DNA of 64,000 bases from Bradyrhizobium sp. CCGB12 (GCF_024199845.1 NZ_JANADO010000001.1:3348001-3412000), one strand, 5' to 3'. Shown: positions 1 through 9,369, numbered from the stretch's first letter. Notes: generated by a model from the sequence alone, not told the origin. Program-made: numbers and translations.

Positions 1-436
1 GGCGTCCCAGCTTGATGATCTTGCCTTCGGCCGAGATCCGCCCCGAACGGACCGACAGCGGCCGCAGGAAGGTCATCTTCAGGTCGAGCGTCACGGACGA
101 TTGCCCGGCTTCCAGCCGGGTCGAGATCGCACATCCCATCGCGGTATCGATCAGCGCCGCCGCCGTCGCCCCGTGCAGAAGGCCGATGGTATTCTCGAGA
201 TACTCGCGCGGCTCCAGTTCCATGACAATGCGGCCCGGCTCGACCACGGCCATGGTGAACCCGATCAGCTTTGCGAAGGGTGGCGGCGGTAGCCGGCCGT
301 CGCGAATGCCCAGCATGGCGTCCATACCCGACAGGCCCATCGCAACCTTCGCAACCGGTGCCGGCGCCTGCCAGTCCACCACGCGCTCGCGTCGCTGAGC
401 CGGCGAAAACAGGTCGAGTTGATCGTTATAGGTCAT
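1..436 (-). CDS. PaaI-family acyl-CoA thioesterase, C-terminus cut by window edge
   Basis: Hotdog-fold thioesterase expected to hydrolyse acyl- or aryl-CoA thioesters in the cytoplasm. It reads from an ATG at 436-434 (MTYNDQLDLFSPAQRRER) off the left edge, giving 145 residues. The hotdog core is visible: an ENTIGLLHGATAAALIDTAMG stretch with the conserved LHGG-like turn and the helix after it, then the TLDLKMTFLRPL strand typical of PaaI/YdiI proteins. It is divergent from the enoyl-CoA hydratase at 591, across an AT-rich spacer that probably holds both promoters. Family is clear; the physiological CoA ester is unknown. Confidence 0.85.
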   Translation of the reverse strand, partial: MTYNDQLDLFSPAQRRERVVDWQAPAPVAKVAMGLSGMDAMLGIRDGRLPPPPFAKLIGFTMAVVEPGRIVMELEPREYLENTIGLLHGATAAALIDTAMGCAISTRLEAGQSSVTLDLKMTFLRPLSVRSGRISAEGKIIKLGR

Positions 437-590
437 GGCTGCCTCTTTATATTATATTCATCATACTATGCCACGGATTTCGCGCTGGCAACTCCGTCCC
501 CCAGCCGCTTGACAAGCCAGGCGTTTCGGCCCGGAAGTGACCTCGACCGGCGCGCCTTGCGCCGGTCCACGAAACCTTCGAGATGCCACG
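437..590. promoter_or_regulatory. divergent promoter region between thioesterase and enoyl-CoA hydratase
   Basis: Non-coding spacer between two divergent acyl-CoA genes. An AT-rich block at about 446-470 stands out from the GC-rich surroundings. It contains CATCATACTATG at 459-470, an imperfect inverted repeat that shares CATCATA with the perfect palindrome upstream of the thiolase (1537-1548). A common regulator is possible but is inference only. Confidence 0.4.
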
Positions 591-1361
591 ATGGAAATGC
601 TCAACAATCACTGCGGCGTGACGCGCGACGCGCGCGGCGTCGTTCATGTCGCGATCTGCAACGCCGGCTCCCTCAACATTCTTGGCTCGCCCGTGACCGA
701 CGCGGTGCGCGAGGGTTTGCAACGGCTCGCAACCGACCGCAGCGTCCGCGTCGTGGTGCTGCGTGGCCAGAGCGAGAAGAGCATGATCGGCGGCGCCGAC
801 ATCAAAGAGATGGCCAAGCTCGACCAAACATCGGCCGAAGCCTTCATCAGCCGCTTGCGCGATCTCTGCGAGGCCGTGCGCCAATTCCCCGCCCCCGTGA
901 TCGCGCGCATGCCCGGCTGGTGCCTCGGCGGCGGGCTCGAAGTCGCCGCCGCCTGCGATTTCCGCATCGCCGCCCATGACGCACATTTCGGCATGCCGGA
1001 GGTGCGCGTCGGCATCCCCTCGGTGATCCATGCCGCGCTCTTGCCGCGCCTGATCGGCTGGGCCCGCGCCCGCTGGCTGGTGATGACGGCGGAGAACATC
1101 GACGCAGCCACAGCGCTGGCCTGGGGCCTGGTCGACAGGGTCGCACCGGAGGGTGGCCTGGATGCCGAGGTCGAGCACGTCGTGAAGGCGCTGCTCGAAT
1201 GCGGCCCCGAGGCGCTGCGGTCGCAGAAGGCGCTGCTGCGGCAATGGGAAGAATTGCCGCTGACGGAGTCGGTGAATTTGAGCGTGAAGGTGTTCGGGCA
1301 ATCGTTCCTGACCGACGAGCCGACGCGGCTGATGGGCGCGTTTGTGAACAGGAAGCGGTAG
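591..1361 (+). CDS. enoyl-CoA hydratase/isomerase family protein
   Basis: Crotonase-fold protein of 256 residues, expected to hydrate or isomerise an unsaturated acyl-CoA. The oxyanion-hole segment (CLGGGLEVAAACDFRIA) and the FGMPEVRVGIPS segment carrying the first catalytic glutamate position are visible. The usual GAGGTQRL run is replaced by SVIHAALLPRL, so the second catalytic glutamate region is atypical and the reaction may not be simple hydration. The ATG at 591 is preferred because the protein then starts right before the fold; an in-frame codon at 537 would add 18 unconserved-looking residues. It sits with a thioesterase and a thiolase, consistent with acyl-CoA breakdown. Confidence 0.85.
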   Translation: MEMLNNHCGVTRDARGVVHVAICNAGSLNILGSPVTDAVREGLQRLATDRSVRVVVLRGQSEKSMIGGADIKEMAKLDQTSAEAFISRLRDLCEAVRQFPAPVIARMPGWCLGGGLEVAAACDFRIAAHDAHFGMPEVRVGIPSVIHAALLPRLIGWARARWLVMTAENIDAATALAWGLVDRVAPEGGLDAEVEHVVKALLECGPEALRSQKALLRQWEELPLTESVNLSVKVFGQSFLTDEPTRLMGAFVNRKR

Positions 1362-1423
1362 GGCAGCGACCCCCGCGACGGAACGCCACTTATTATTCGC
1401 ATATTCAGTGACGACCCCGCGCT

Positions 1424-1449
1424 GTCGTCCCGGCGAAGGCCGGGACGAC
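1424..1449. repeat. intergenic inverted repeat (10-bp stem)
   Basis: Perfect 10-bp arms, GTCGTCCCGG at 1424-1433 and CCGGGACGAC at 1440-1449, around a 6-nt loop. It lies between the enoyl-CoA hydratase and the thiolase and resembles short palindromic intergenic elements of rhizobial genomes. It could also work as a terminator, though no T-run follows. Confidence 0.6.
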
Positions 1450-1536
1450 GTGGAGGAGACTTTCGGATCACCTCAACAAATCTCATCCGAACCACGACAA
1501 TTTCTCATCCCTGCCGCGGTTGCATTTTTTGCGCCG

Positions 1537-1548
1537 CATCATATGATG
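1537..1548. promoter_or_regulatory. 12-bp perfect palindrome upstream of thiolase
   Basis: CATCATATGATG is a perfect palindrome 38 bp before the thiolase start, in a locally AT-rich stretch. Symmetry and placement suit a dimeric repressor site, but no regulator gene is adjacent, so the cognate protein is unknown. Confidence 0.35.
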
Positions 1549-1585
1549 ATCGTAATCTTACACGTCATCGCCAGGGAGCCCCGTC

Positions 1586-2782
1586 ATGGCCGAAGCCGCC
1601 GATCCCGTCGTCATCGTCTCCGCTGCCCGCACCCCGCTCGGCCGCTTCATGGGCGAGCTCTCGCCGGTCCCCGCGCACAAGCTTGGCTCACACGTGATCG
1701 GCGCGGCGCTGGAGCGCGCAAAACTCGCGCCCGAGAAGGTCGATGAGGTCTTTATGGGCTGCGTGCTGCCGGCTGGCCAGGGCCAGGCTCCGGCGCGGCA
1801 GGCCGCACGCGTGGCCGGCCTGCCCGATGCCACTGGCGCCACCACCGTGAACAAGGTTTGCGGCTCCGGCATGAAGGCGACCATGCTCGCACACGACATC
1901 ATCCGTGCCGGCTCGGCCGAGTTCGTCGTTTCCGGCGGGATGGAGAGCATGAGCAACGCACCCTATCTGCTCGCGAAGGCACGCGGCGGCTATCGCGTCG
2001 GCCACGACCGCATCATCGACCACATGATGATGGACGGGCTTGAGGACGCCTACGAGACCGGCCGCTCGATGGGCGATTTCGGCGAGGCGACCGCGGAAGC
2101 CTACCAGTTTACCCGCAAGGACCAGGACGCCTACGCCATGGAGACACTGAGCCGCGCGCGCAAGGCGGTCGAGGGCGGCGCATTCAAGGCCGAGATCGCG
2201 CCGATCACGCTGAGCGAGAAAGCAGGCCCCCGCGTCATCGCCAATGACGAACATCCGCTGAAGGTCGATCCCGCGAAGATTCCCGGGTTGAAGCCGGCAT
2301 TCCGCGCCAACGGCACCATCACGCCCGCCGCCTCCTCCGCGAACGCCGACGGCGCCGCGGCGCTGGTGCTGGCAAAGCGCTCGCTCGCCGATCGCAGCAG
2401 CCTGCCTGTTCTCGCGGAGATCAAGGGCCACGCCACCCACAGCCAGGAGCCGCAATGGTTCACCACGGCGCCGATTCCGGCGATCCGCAAGCTGCTCGAC
2501 AAGGTCGGCTGGAGCGCGGGCGATGTCGACCTGTTCGAGATCAACGAGGCCTTCGCAGTGGTGGCGATGGCGGCGCAGCGCGACCTCGGCATTCCCCGCG
2601 ACAAGCTCAACATCAATGGCGGTGCCTGCGCGCTCGGCCATCCCATCGGCGCGACCGGCGCGCGGCTGATCGTGACGCTGCTGCATGCGCTCAAGGCTCA
2701 GAACCTCAAGCGCGGCGTCGCGGCGCTCTGCATCGGCGGCGGAGAAGCCACCGCGATCGCGGTGGAACGGCTGGCGCGCTGA
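1586..2782 (+). CDS. acetyl-CoA C-acyltransferase (thiolase)
   Basis: Full-length 398-residue thiolase. All catalytic elements are present: nucleophilic Cys92 in VCGSGMKA, the NEAFA segment, His352 in GGACALGHPIGATGAR and Cys382 in CIGGGEATA. It would condense two acetyl-CoA to acetoacetyl-CoA or cleave 3-ketoacyl-CoA. The ATG at 1586 follows a GGGAGCC ribosome-binding site. The intact GHPIGATG and C-terminal cysteine place it with biosynthetic/degradative acetoacetyl-CoA thiolases rather than the SCP2-like group found later in the window. Acetoacetate decarboxylase lies about 4 kb away, but a functional link is not shown. Confidence 0.92.
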   Translation: MAEAADPVVIVSAARTPLGRFMGELSPVPAHKLGSHVIGAALERAKLAPEKVDEVFMGCVLPAGQGQAPARQAARVAGLPDATGATTVNKVCGSGMKATMLAHDIIRAGSAEFVVSGGMESMSNAPYLLAKARGGYRVGHDRIIDHMMMDGLEDAYETGRSMGDFGEATAEAYQFTRKDQDAYAMETLSRARKAVEGGAFKAEIAPITLSEKAGPRVIANDEHPLKVDPAKIPGLKPAFRANGTITPAASSANADGAAALVLAKRSLADRSSLPVLAEIKGHATHSQEPQWFTTAPIPAIRKLLDKVGWSAGDVDLFEINEAFAVVAMAAQRDLGIPRDKLNINGGACALGHPIGATGARLIVTLLHALKAQNLKRGVAALCIGGGEATAIAVERLAR

Positions 2783-2894
2783 CGCCTGAAAGTCCGAAAA
2801 CGAGGGAACTCTGTCATTTGCGACAGACGCGTCCCGTGCCATCCTGCAAACTGACGCAGGTCTCTTGCGACCTGCCCATCAATACCGAGGCCCA

Positions 2895-4190
2895 ATGATC
2901 TCGAACTGGCTCGCGGCAGCACTTTCCCGCCGCAATATCCACTACGGCTGGGTGATGGTCGGCGTGACCTTCCTCGCCGCGCTGATCAGCGCCGGCACGG
3001 TCGGCGCGCCCGGCGTGTTCATCGTTCCCCTGCAGAAGGAGTTCGGCTGGAGCACGGCGGAGATCTCGTCGGCGCTGTCGATCCGCTTCATTCTGTTCGG
3101 GCTGATGGCGCCGTTCGCCGCGGCACTCTTGAACCGCTACGGCCTGCGCAACGTCACGCTCGTCGCGCAACTGATCGTGGTCTCGGCGCTCGTGCTCTCG
3201 CTCGGCATGACCGAGATCTGGCAGCTCATCGCGTTGTGGGGAGTGGTGATCGGGATCGGCACGGGCATGACCGCCTTGGTGCTGGGTGCGACGATTGCCA
3301 CGCGCTGGTTCGCAACAAGGCGCGGCCTCGTCGTCGGCATCATGACCGCGAGCGTTGCGACCGGCCAGCTGGTGTTCCTGCCGCTGCTGGCAAGCCTCAC
3401 CGAACGTTACGGCTGGCGGCTTGCACTCGGCTTCGTCTGCATCATGCTCGGCATCTCGGCACTGGCGGTGCTGCTCGCGATGCGTGACCGTCCGAGCGAT
3501 GTCGGCCTGCGCCCGTTCGGCGACGACGGCACCGCGCCCCTGCCCGCGCCGCCCGTCAGCCACGGCTCGATCACCGGCGTGGCGCTCGGCACGCTGCGCG
3601 ACGCTTCGAAATCGACCGCCTTCTGGATCCTGTTTGCAACCTTCTTCGTCTGCGGCGCCTCGACCAACGGCCTCGTCCAGGTACACCTGATCCCGATGTG
3701 CCTCGATTTCGGCATCCCGCAGGTGCAGGCGGCCAGCCTGCTGGCGGCGATGGGCATCTTCGACTTCTTCGGCACGATCATGTCGGGCTGGCTGTCGGAC
3801 CGTTACGACAATCGATGGCTGCTGTTTTGGTACTACGGCCTGCGCGGTCTCTCGCTGATCTTCCTCCCCTTCAGCGATTTCTCGTTCTACGGCCTCTCCA
3901 TCTTCGCGATGTTCTACGGGCTCGACTGGATCGCCACGGTGCCGCCGACGGTACGCCTCACCGCGCAAAAGTTCGGACCCGAGCGCGCCAATCTGGTGTT
4001 CGGCTGGATCTTTGCCGGCCATCAGCTCGGTGCCGGCACGGCCGCCTTCGGCGCCGGCTTTTCGCGGACGGTCTATCAGAGTTATTTGCCCGCCTTCTTC
4101 ATCGCGGGCGCGCTCTGCGTATTCGCCGCGCTGATCGTGCTGGCGCTATCGCGGCAGCCGAAGACCGAGCCGAAGCCTGCGATGGCCTAA
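2895..4190 (+). CDS. MFS transporter (oxalate/formate antiporter-like)
   Basis: Twelve-helix major facilitator protein of 431 residues. The opening HYGWVMVGVTFLAALISAG, the EFGWSTAEISSALSIRF segment before helix 2 and RPSDVGLRPFGDD in the central loop are typical of the monocarboxylate/oxalate-formate branch. The start at 2895 follows a GAGG site 5 bp upstream. Its stop overlaps the convergent porin gene by 4 bp, leaving no room for a separate terminator. The substrate cannot be read from sequence; a small carboxylate is most likely. Confidence 0.85.
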   Translation: MISNWLAAALSRRNIHYGWVMVGVTFLAALISAGTVGAPGVFIVPLQKEFGWSTAEISSALSIRFILFGLMAPFAAALLNRYGLRNVTLVAQLIVVSALVLSLGMTEIWQLIALWGVVIGIGTGMTALVLGATIATRWFATRRGLVVGIMTASVATGQLVFLPLLASLTERYGWRLALGFVCIMLGISALAVLLAMRDRPSDVGLRPFGDDGTAPLPAPPVSHGSITGVALGTLRDASKSTAFWILFATFFVCGASTNGLVQVHLIPMCLDFGIPQVQAASLLAAMGIFDFFGTIMSGWLSDRYDNRWLLFWYYGLRGLSLIFLPFSDFSFYGLSIFAMFYGLDWIATVPPTVRLTAQKFGPERANLVFGWIFAGHQLGAGTAAFGAGFSRTVYQSYLPAFFIAGALCVFAALIVLALSRQPKTEPKPAMA

Positions 4191-5578
4191 TACCGGATCG
4201 TGGTGGTGACGCCGAACACCGCGGCGTCACCGATCCGCGAGACACCGGTCGGATCGTTCGGGTTCGGGACACCGCCGGAGGGGCGGAACACGTACTGGAA
4301 GTAAGGCGCGATCAGCCAGCCCGGCTTGACGTGCGCCTCGTAGATCATTTCGATCAAGGTCTCGTTGCTGCGCACGGGACTCTGGATGCCGGTAAAGGCC
4401 TGCGTATCGATATCGAGGTTGCGCGCGGTGTTCGAGATCCGCAAATAGGCCATCGCCACGCCGAAGCGGTCGAGCGGCCGCCCGGGCGTGAAGCCGACGA
4501 AGCCGATGCCGCCATCGAGATAGAGGTCGATTAGATTGCGGTCCGGCGGACTATAGGCGATGCGGCCAAAGGCCGTGATGCCGGGGAGCGAGGCCGAGGT
4601 GCTGTTGTCCCGCACCTCCGGCGGGCGATAGAGCACCTGCTCGATCACCGCGAAGATGCCGTAATTGCCGCGAAGCTTTGCAGCAATGCCGCTGCCGCTG
4701 GGGTCCGCGATGGACAGGCCCTCCGCCGTAAAGCGCTGGCTGTCGAACGAGCCATAGTGCTTCCACGCGCCCGGCGTGAAATTGCCGGCGAGTGGACGGC
4801 CGCCGACATCGATGTCGTAGCTGAACCGGACCTGCCCGATCACCCAGGGCGGATCGTTGACGCGGAATGCCAGACCATGATGGTCGCGCAACTGCGGATC
4901 GACATCGCCCGGCCCTGACGGATCGCCGTTGAACACCGCGCCATAGGCCGTGATCTGATCCGATAGCGCCGCCCTGATGCGAATGCCGGGCACCGCGATC
5001 GGCGGTGCCGGGCCGCCGGCCGGAAGGTTGGACGCCTTGATCGCTGGCCAGCCAAAGGTCCCGTTGACGAAGAGGTCGTCGGTCTGGCTGTCGAAGAACT
5101 CGACGTCGGCGGCCTGCTGGCCAGCCCTGATGTTGAGCCGGTCGCCAAACAAGCTCTGCTCGAAATAGGCGTTGTAGAGCCGCTGATCGGGCAGCGCCTC
5201 GATCTCGCTGATGGTGGCGAGGTTCTGGACATAGTTGCGCGACAGCCCGCGGCCGTAGATCACGAAGGCATTGGCGTAGAAGCGGCCGCCGGTCCAGCCG
5301 ACCAGCTTGTCGAGATCGGCGTCGACCGACAGATCTAAGCGGCCGAAATGGATGGCGCCGCGCGCGACCCCACCGGTCGCGTTGCCGATGTTGTCGGCGA
5401 TATAGGTGGCGCCGAAGTTCAGGCCCTTGTTGGCGAGCCCGTCATGCCATTCGTTGAACCATTTTGGAAACAGCCATTCCGCCGCGCTCTCGTCCTTGGC
5501 GCCGGCGAACGCGTTCGTGCTTGCCACCGTGCTCGCCAGCGCCGCGGCCGCCAGGGATGTATGGGTACTCCAACTCAC
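4187..5578 (-). CDS. OprB-like carbohydrate-selective porin
   Basis: Outer-membrane beta-barrel of 463 residues with a signal peptide (LAAAALASTVASTNAFA at the N-terminus) and a C-terminal aromatic residue (TTTIRY), as expected for BAM recognition. The WFNEWHDGLANKGLNFGATYIAD opening, the GRLDLSVDADLDKLVGW strand and the YFEQSLFGDRLNIRAGQ strand match OprB-family porins for sugars. Translation starts at a GTG (5578) with no strong ribosome site. It lies 12 bp downstream of the CorA-like gene, so the two are probably cotranscribed. Confidence 0.85.
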   Translation of the reverse strand: MSWSTHTSLAAAALASTVASTNAFAGAKDESAAEWLFPKWFNEWHDGLANKGLNFGATYIADNIGNATGGVARGAIHFGRLDLSVDADLDKLVGWTGGRFYANAFVIYGRGLSRNYVQNLATISEIEALPDQRLYNAYFEQSLFGDRLNIRAGQQAADVEFFDSQTDDLFVNGTFGWPAIKASNLPAGGPAPPIAVPGIRIRAALSDQITAYGAVFNGDPSGPGDVDPQLRDHHGLAFRVNDPPWVIGQVRFSYDIDVGGRPLAGNFTPGAWKHYGSFDSQRFTAEGLSIADPSGSGIAAKLRGNYGIFAVIEQVLYRPPEVRDNSTSASLPGITAFGRIAYSPPDRNLIDLYLDGGIGFVGFTPGRPLDRFGVAMAYLRISNTARNLDIDTQAFTGIQSPVRSNETLIEMIYEAHVKPGWLIAPYFQYVFRPSGGVPNPNDPTGVSRIGDAAVFGVTTTIRY

Positions 5579-5590
5579 GATCGGCGCACG

Positions 5591-6607
5591 CTATTTGAAA
5601 ATGCCCGTGCGCCGCATGAACAGATAGGCCGCGCCAATTGACGAAGCCATCAGCACCGCCGCCCACAAGAATCCGCTCTCGACGTCGGTGAGCGGCAGAC
5701 CCTTGGTGTTCATTCCGAAGATGCCGGTAACCAGCGTCGGCGGCAACAGCATGGAGGTCACGATCGAGAGTGTGTGGAGGTGGCGGTTGCTCTCCTCCTC
5801 GTTCTTGAAGCGTAGCTCCTCCTCGAGCAGACGGCTGCGTTCGCGCAATTCGACGATGTCGTGATCGAGCCCGTCCAGCCGCTGCGCCAGCTTGCCGGCG
5901 TGGATGCGCAAGGCCGGTGCGAGATGATCGGTGTTCTTCTGGTCGAGGCGGTGAAACAGCACGCGCAGGCCCGTCAGCTGCCGATGCAACCTGACGCAGG
6001 TGCGGCGCAGCCGGCCGAGATTGCGGCGCATCTCCGGCTTGGCCTCGTCGGCGAGAATCCGCTCCTCGATGTCGTCGATCTCCTGGCCGAGCTTGTCGGC
6101 CATCCGATCCAGCGTATCGGCGACCTCGTCGACGATCTTCTCCAGGAGATGGGCGACATTGTCGACGCGATAGCCGCCTTCGAGCACGCGGCGCGTCGCA
6201 TCCGCCGAGCACAGCGCCTGATGGCGGCCGCTGACCAGGAGATGCTCGGTCATGGCGAAGCGCAGGAACGCGGTCTCTTCGGTGGCGCTGTCGATCTCGC
6301 GTACGAGGTCGGAAAATACGCCGTAGACGCAATGATCGATGACGTGAAGCTGCTGGAACGTGTCGCTCGACAGCAGTAGCTCGCGCGCGAGCGGCAGCAG
6401 CGCTGATGCCGCGATCCACGACCGCACGCGTGCGTCGGTCAAATTGAAATGCAGCCAGAGCCGGCCGTCATGGCTGAACGCGATCGGCTGGTCGATCGGC
6501 AGCGCTTCGGCGCTGCCGTCGCCGTGCAGGCGGAATGCCCACACGAGGCCGGGAATGGCGGGTTCGGCATTCGATATCTCGCTGACAAGCTTTGCCGCCT
6601 CAGCCAT
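5591..6607 (-). CDS. CorA/ZntB-family divalent cation transporter
   Basis: Inner-membrane 2-TM metal channel subunit of 338 residues. The long N-terminal cytosolic part is rich in charged helices (LGQEIDDIEERILADEAKPEMRRN), and the family GMN motif is present near residue 290 (GIFGMNTKGLPL) at the end of the first membrane helix, with the second helix at the C-terminus. The GLVWAFRLHGDGSAE opening and overall length are closer to ZntB than to CorA, so zinc or magnesium transport are both possible. The ATG at 6607 was chosen over an upstream in-frame start at 6676 because homologous sequence begins there. Confidence 0.85.
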   Translation of the reverse strand: MAEAAKLVSEISNAEPAIPGLVWAFRLHGDGSAEALPIDQPIAFSHDGRLWLHFNLTDARVRSWIAASALLPLARELLLSSDTFQQLHVIDHCVYGVFSDLVREIDSATEETAFLRFAMTEHLLVSGRHQALCSADATRRVLEGGYRVDNVAHLLEKIVDEVADTLDRMADKLGQEIDDIEERILADEAKPEMRRNLGRLRRTCVRLHRQLTGLRVLFHRLDQKNTDHLAPALRIHAGKLAQRLDGLDHDIVELRERSRLLEEELRFKNEEESNRHLHTLSIVTSMLLPPTLVTGIFGMNTKGLPLTDVESGFLWAAVLMASSIGAAYLFMRRTGIFK

Positions 6608-6724
6608 GGCCAACCCCAACCGCCAACAATGCCCTGCATCCGGAAGATGGCTGACGACAGCTTCCGGACTTCGCACGGCTACTCAATTACGGCTCTGTTA
6701 CAGTTTGATGATGCCGCGCCCGCC

Positions 6725-7507
6725 CTACTCCGCAGCCAGCCCCGTCGCGGCCAGCGCCTCGGCTTCCCTGACATAGTCGTGCACGACACGGCCGAACGGC
6801 AGCGTCAGGTCGGCGATGTAATGGTGCGCGCCGACGCAGCGGCGGACCGGGAAGTCGGCGACGGGGGCATTGACGTGCGGCACCAGATGCAGACGGCCAG
6901 GCCCCATCCACGAGCCCTTCGGCACGATGTCGACGAGGTTGATGGCGACGAGCTGGCAGACTTCCAGGCGGCCGTCGACGCCCGGGATCATCTTCAGATT
7001 GATCTGCGTCTTCGACAGCGTGGCCCGGGTGAGATCGCCGTTGCCGGCCATGCTCTCGTGCTTGTAGCCCATCGTGCCCATGGCGACGAGCTGGCCGGCA
7101 TATTCCAGCGTGCCCGTCAGCGTGTCCTTGACGATCTCGAGCTTGGGATGGGCGTACTTCTTCGGAAAGCCCCAGATTTCGCGGCCGGCCGCGATCGGCG
7201 GATCATCGTCCAGATACATCTGCGAGACGAAGTTGACCTCCTCGCCATTGAGGCGTGCCGGAATGACGAGACCGGACTCGGTGTAGCTGCCGAAGCCGGA
7301 GGAATCCGGCATCTTGATCCATTCGTAATGCACGATCGGCTGGTCGATCGGCTCGAGCGGCTCGGGCAGGCCGGCGCGGATCAGGTCCGGATCGGTCTCG
7401 TAGGTGATGACGAGGAATTCGCGGTTGACGAAGCGATAGGGCCCGGCCGGGTAGCTCGGCCCGGCCGCCGGCATGGACGGAAGTCTCAGCACGTCTTCCC
7501 TGCGCAT
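6725..7507 (-). CDS. adc: acetoacetate decarboxylase
   Basis: 260-residue Adc-family enzyme that decarboxylates acetoacetate to acetone and CO2 through a lysine Schiff base. The adjacent lysine pair at residues 116-117, inside EIWGFPKKYAHP, matches the Schiff-base lysine and its pKa-lowering neighbour of characterised Adc. The N-terminus (YPAGPYRFVNREFLVITYETDP) is also typical. It is divergent from the patatin-like gene across 229 bp. Adc-family proteins include non-decarboxylases, but the intact lysine pair supports the classical activity. Confidence 0.9.
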   Translation of the reverse strand: MRREDVLRLPSMPAAGPSYPAGPYRFVNREFLVITYETDPDLIRAGLPEPLEPIDQPIVHYEWIKMPDSSGFGSYTESGLVIPARLNGEEVNFVSQMYLDDDPPIAAGREIWGFPKKYAHPKLEIVKDTLTGTLEYAGQLVAMGTMGYKHESMAGNGDLTRATLSKTQINLKMIPGVDGRLEVCQLVAINLVDIVPKGSWMGPGRLHLVPHVNAPVADFPVRRCVGAHHYIADLTLPFGRVVHDYVREAEALAATGLAAE

Positions 7508-7736
7508 CCTGATCTCCTGTGTGATGTCTTATGTGATGCCCGCCCGGCCGCAACAGGCTTGGTGCGAATTGCTAGCGATCCTCATTGACTGCGATGTGAT
7601 GAATTTCCGTCAGGCGCGTGACCGGCTGCCATTCGCCTTGCGGTTGACGTGCATGCAGCCGATGCATTGGCGCCGAAGTTGTCATCACCCCGTCACTGCT
7701 GGACGCAATCGTTTGCCGCAAGCAGGAGACATCGCC

Positions 7737-8912
7737 ATGGACGCCCGCACGTCGCAACCGACATATCAGACCCATCAGCCGCCCTCGCGGGGCTGGCGGC
7801 CGGAGCGCTGCGACCGGGTCGCGCTGGTGCTGCAAGGCGGCGGCGCGCTCGGCGCCTACCAGGCCGGCGTTTACCAAGCGCTGCACGAGGCCGGCATCGA
7901 GCCCGACTGGGTCACCGGCGTCTCGATCGGCGCGATCAACTCCGCCATCATCGCCGGCAACAAGCCGGAGAAGCGGCTCGAGGCCCTGCAGATTTTCTGG
8001 GAGCGCATCACCAACCGCAAGATCTGGCACTACACGCCGGACGGCGACATCTTCCGCCAGTGGCGCAATCTCTACAGCTCCTGGATGACCTCCGCGATGG
8101 GCCAGCCGGGCTTCTTCACTCCGCACCAGGTCAATCCCTGGTTCAGCCCGGTCGGCGCCAAGACCGCCACCAGCTATTACGACACGATGCCGCTGAAGGA
8201 GAGCCTGCTCGAACTCGTCGACTTCGACCTCATCAACGAGAAGAAGGTCCGCTTCGCCGTTGGCGCGGTCAACGTGCTCTCGGGCAATTTCATCTATTTC
8301 GACAATGCCCATGACGAGATCGAGCCGGAGCACATCATGGCTTCCGGCGCCCTGCCACCGGCGCTGCCGATGGTGCGGATCGGCACCGATCATTTCTGGG
8401 ACGGCGGCATCGTCTCGAACACGCCGCTCCAGCATCTGCTCGACCAGGAGGACGCGCTCAATTCTCTGGTGTTCCAGGTCGACCTGTTCAGCGCACGGGG
8501 CGTGCTGCCGCGCTCGATCCAGGACGTGATGGCCCGCCACAAGGACATCATGTATTCCTCGCGCACGCGCCACAACACCGACGTCTATCGCCGCACCCAC
8601 AATCTCAAGGTCCTGCTCTACAAGGCGCTGGCGAAAGTCCCCGACGAGCAGCTCTCCGACGAGGACCGCCAGCTCAAGGCGAGCCTGCGCCGCATGCCGG
8701 AGATCGCGATCCTGCACCTGATCTACCAGCAGAAGGCCTACGAGGGCGACGCCAAGGACCACGAGTTCTCGGGCACCTCGATGCGCGAGCACTGGACAAG
8801 CGGCTATGAGGACACCAAGCGTACCCTGAAGCGCCGCGACTGGATCAAGATGCCCGATGAAGGCATGGGGCTCGTGGTGCACGACGTGCACCGGGAGACG
8901 GAGAGCGCGTAA
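7737..8912 (+). CDS. patatin-like phospholipase family protein
   Basis: 391-residue Ser/Asp-dyad lipid hydrolase. The oxyanion-hole GGGALGAYQAG, nucleophile elbow GVSIG (Ser63) and catalytic DGG (Asp near residue 222, FWDGGIVSNTPL) are all present. The C-terminal third resembles the DUF3734-type extension common in rhizobial patatin-like proteins. An AGGAGAC site precedes the ATG at 7737; longer in-frame readings upstream look non-coding. The divergent acetoacetate decarboxylase suggests a link to polyhydroxybutyrate or ketone-body metabolism, which is inference. Confidence 0.88.
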   Translation: MDARTSQPTYQTHQPPSRGWRPERCDRVALVLQGGGALGAYQAGVYQALHEAGIEPDWVTGVSIGAINSAIIAGNKPEKRLEALQIFWERITNRKIWHYTPDGDIFRQWRNLYSSWMTSAMGQPGFFTPHQVNPWFSPVGAKTATSYYDTMPLKESLLELVDFDLINEKKVRFAVGAVNVLSGNFIYFDNAHDEIEPEHIMASGALPPALPMVRIGTDHFWDGGIVSNTPLQHLLDQEDALNSLVFQVDLFSARGVLPRSIQDVMARHKDIMYSSRTRHNTDVYRRTHNLKVLLYKALAKVPDEQLSDEDRQLKASLRRMPEIAILHLIYQQKAYEGDAKDHEFSGTSMREHWTSGYEDTKRTLKRRDWIKMPDEGMGLVVHDVHRETESA

Positions 8913-9369
8913 TGCGTCATCCGGGTGGCAGCTCAAACAAACAGTGCGAAAACAACCCCATGCACAGTAGCCGGCAGCAGTCGGATCAATGACTTAGCTT
9001 GGTGCGTCCGCAACGCCGTTTGACACGTCGGGCAAAACAGGGGCATCATGCCATTATTGCGGAATCGCACGAAGCATCCGCTTCAAGCCAATCGTCCCAC
9101 ATAGTCAGACTGCGCCGCCGCCCCTAGAATGCGCGCGGAATGACGTTGCGAGGCCTGCTTGTGCCCATCAGCGAACACGCTCACCTTTATGCCAACCACA
9201 GATTTTTGAGCCGACAACCGACGCTGTTTCCGAGCGAAGTCTCAGCGCGGATCGGCGCTTGTGCGCGTGCTTCAGGCCAGCCGCTGCTCGAGCACTAGGG
9301 CGAGCGTGTGAGTTTGGCCGTGATGACGTTCTAACCACCAGACGATCAAGCAAAACTCCTGGAGACACC
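8913..9369. other. 457-bp gap without a recognisable gene
   Basis: No convincing reading frame on either strand. The first part holds a cysteine-free, low-coding stretch with blocks such as AAACAACCCCATGCACAGT and TTTGACACGTCGGGCAAAAC, which I recall as recurrent intergenic sequence in Bradyrhizobium, though only one copy is present here. The rest looks like decayed or regulatory sequence up to the ribosome site of the DJ-1 gene. Confidence 0.4.
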
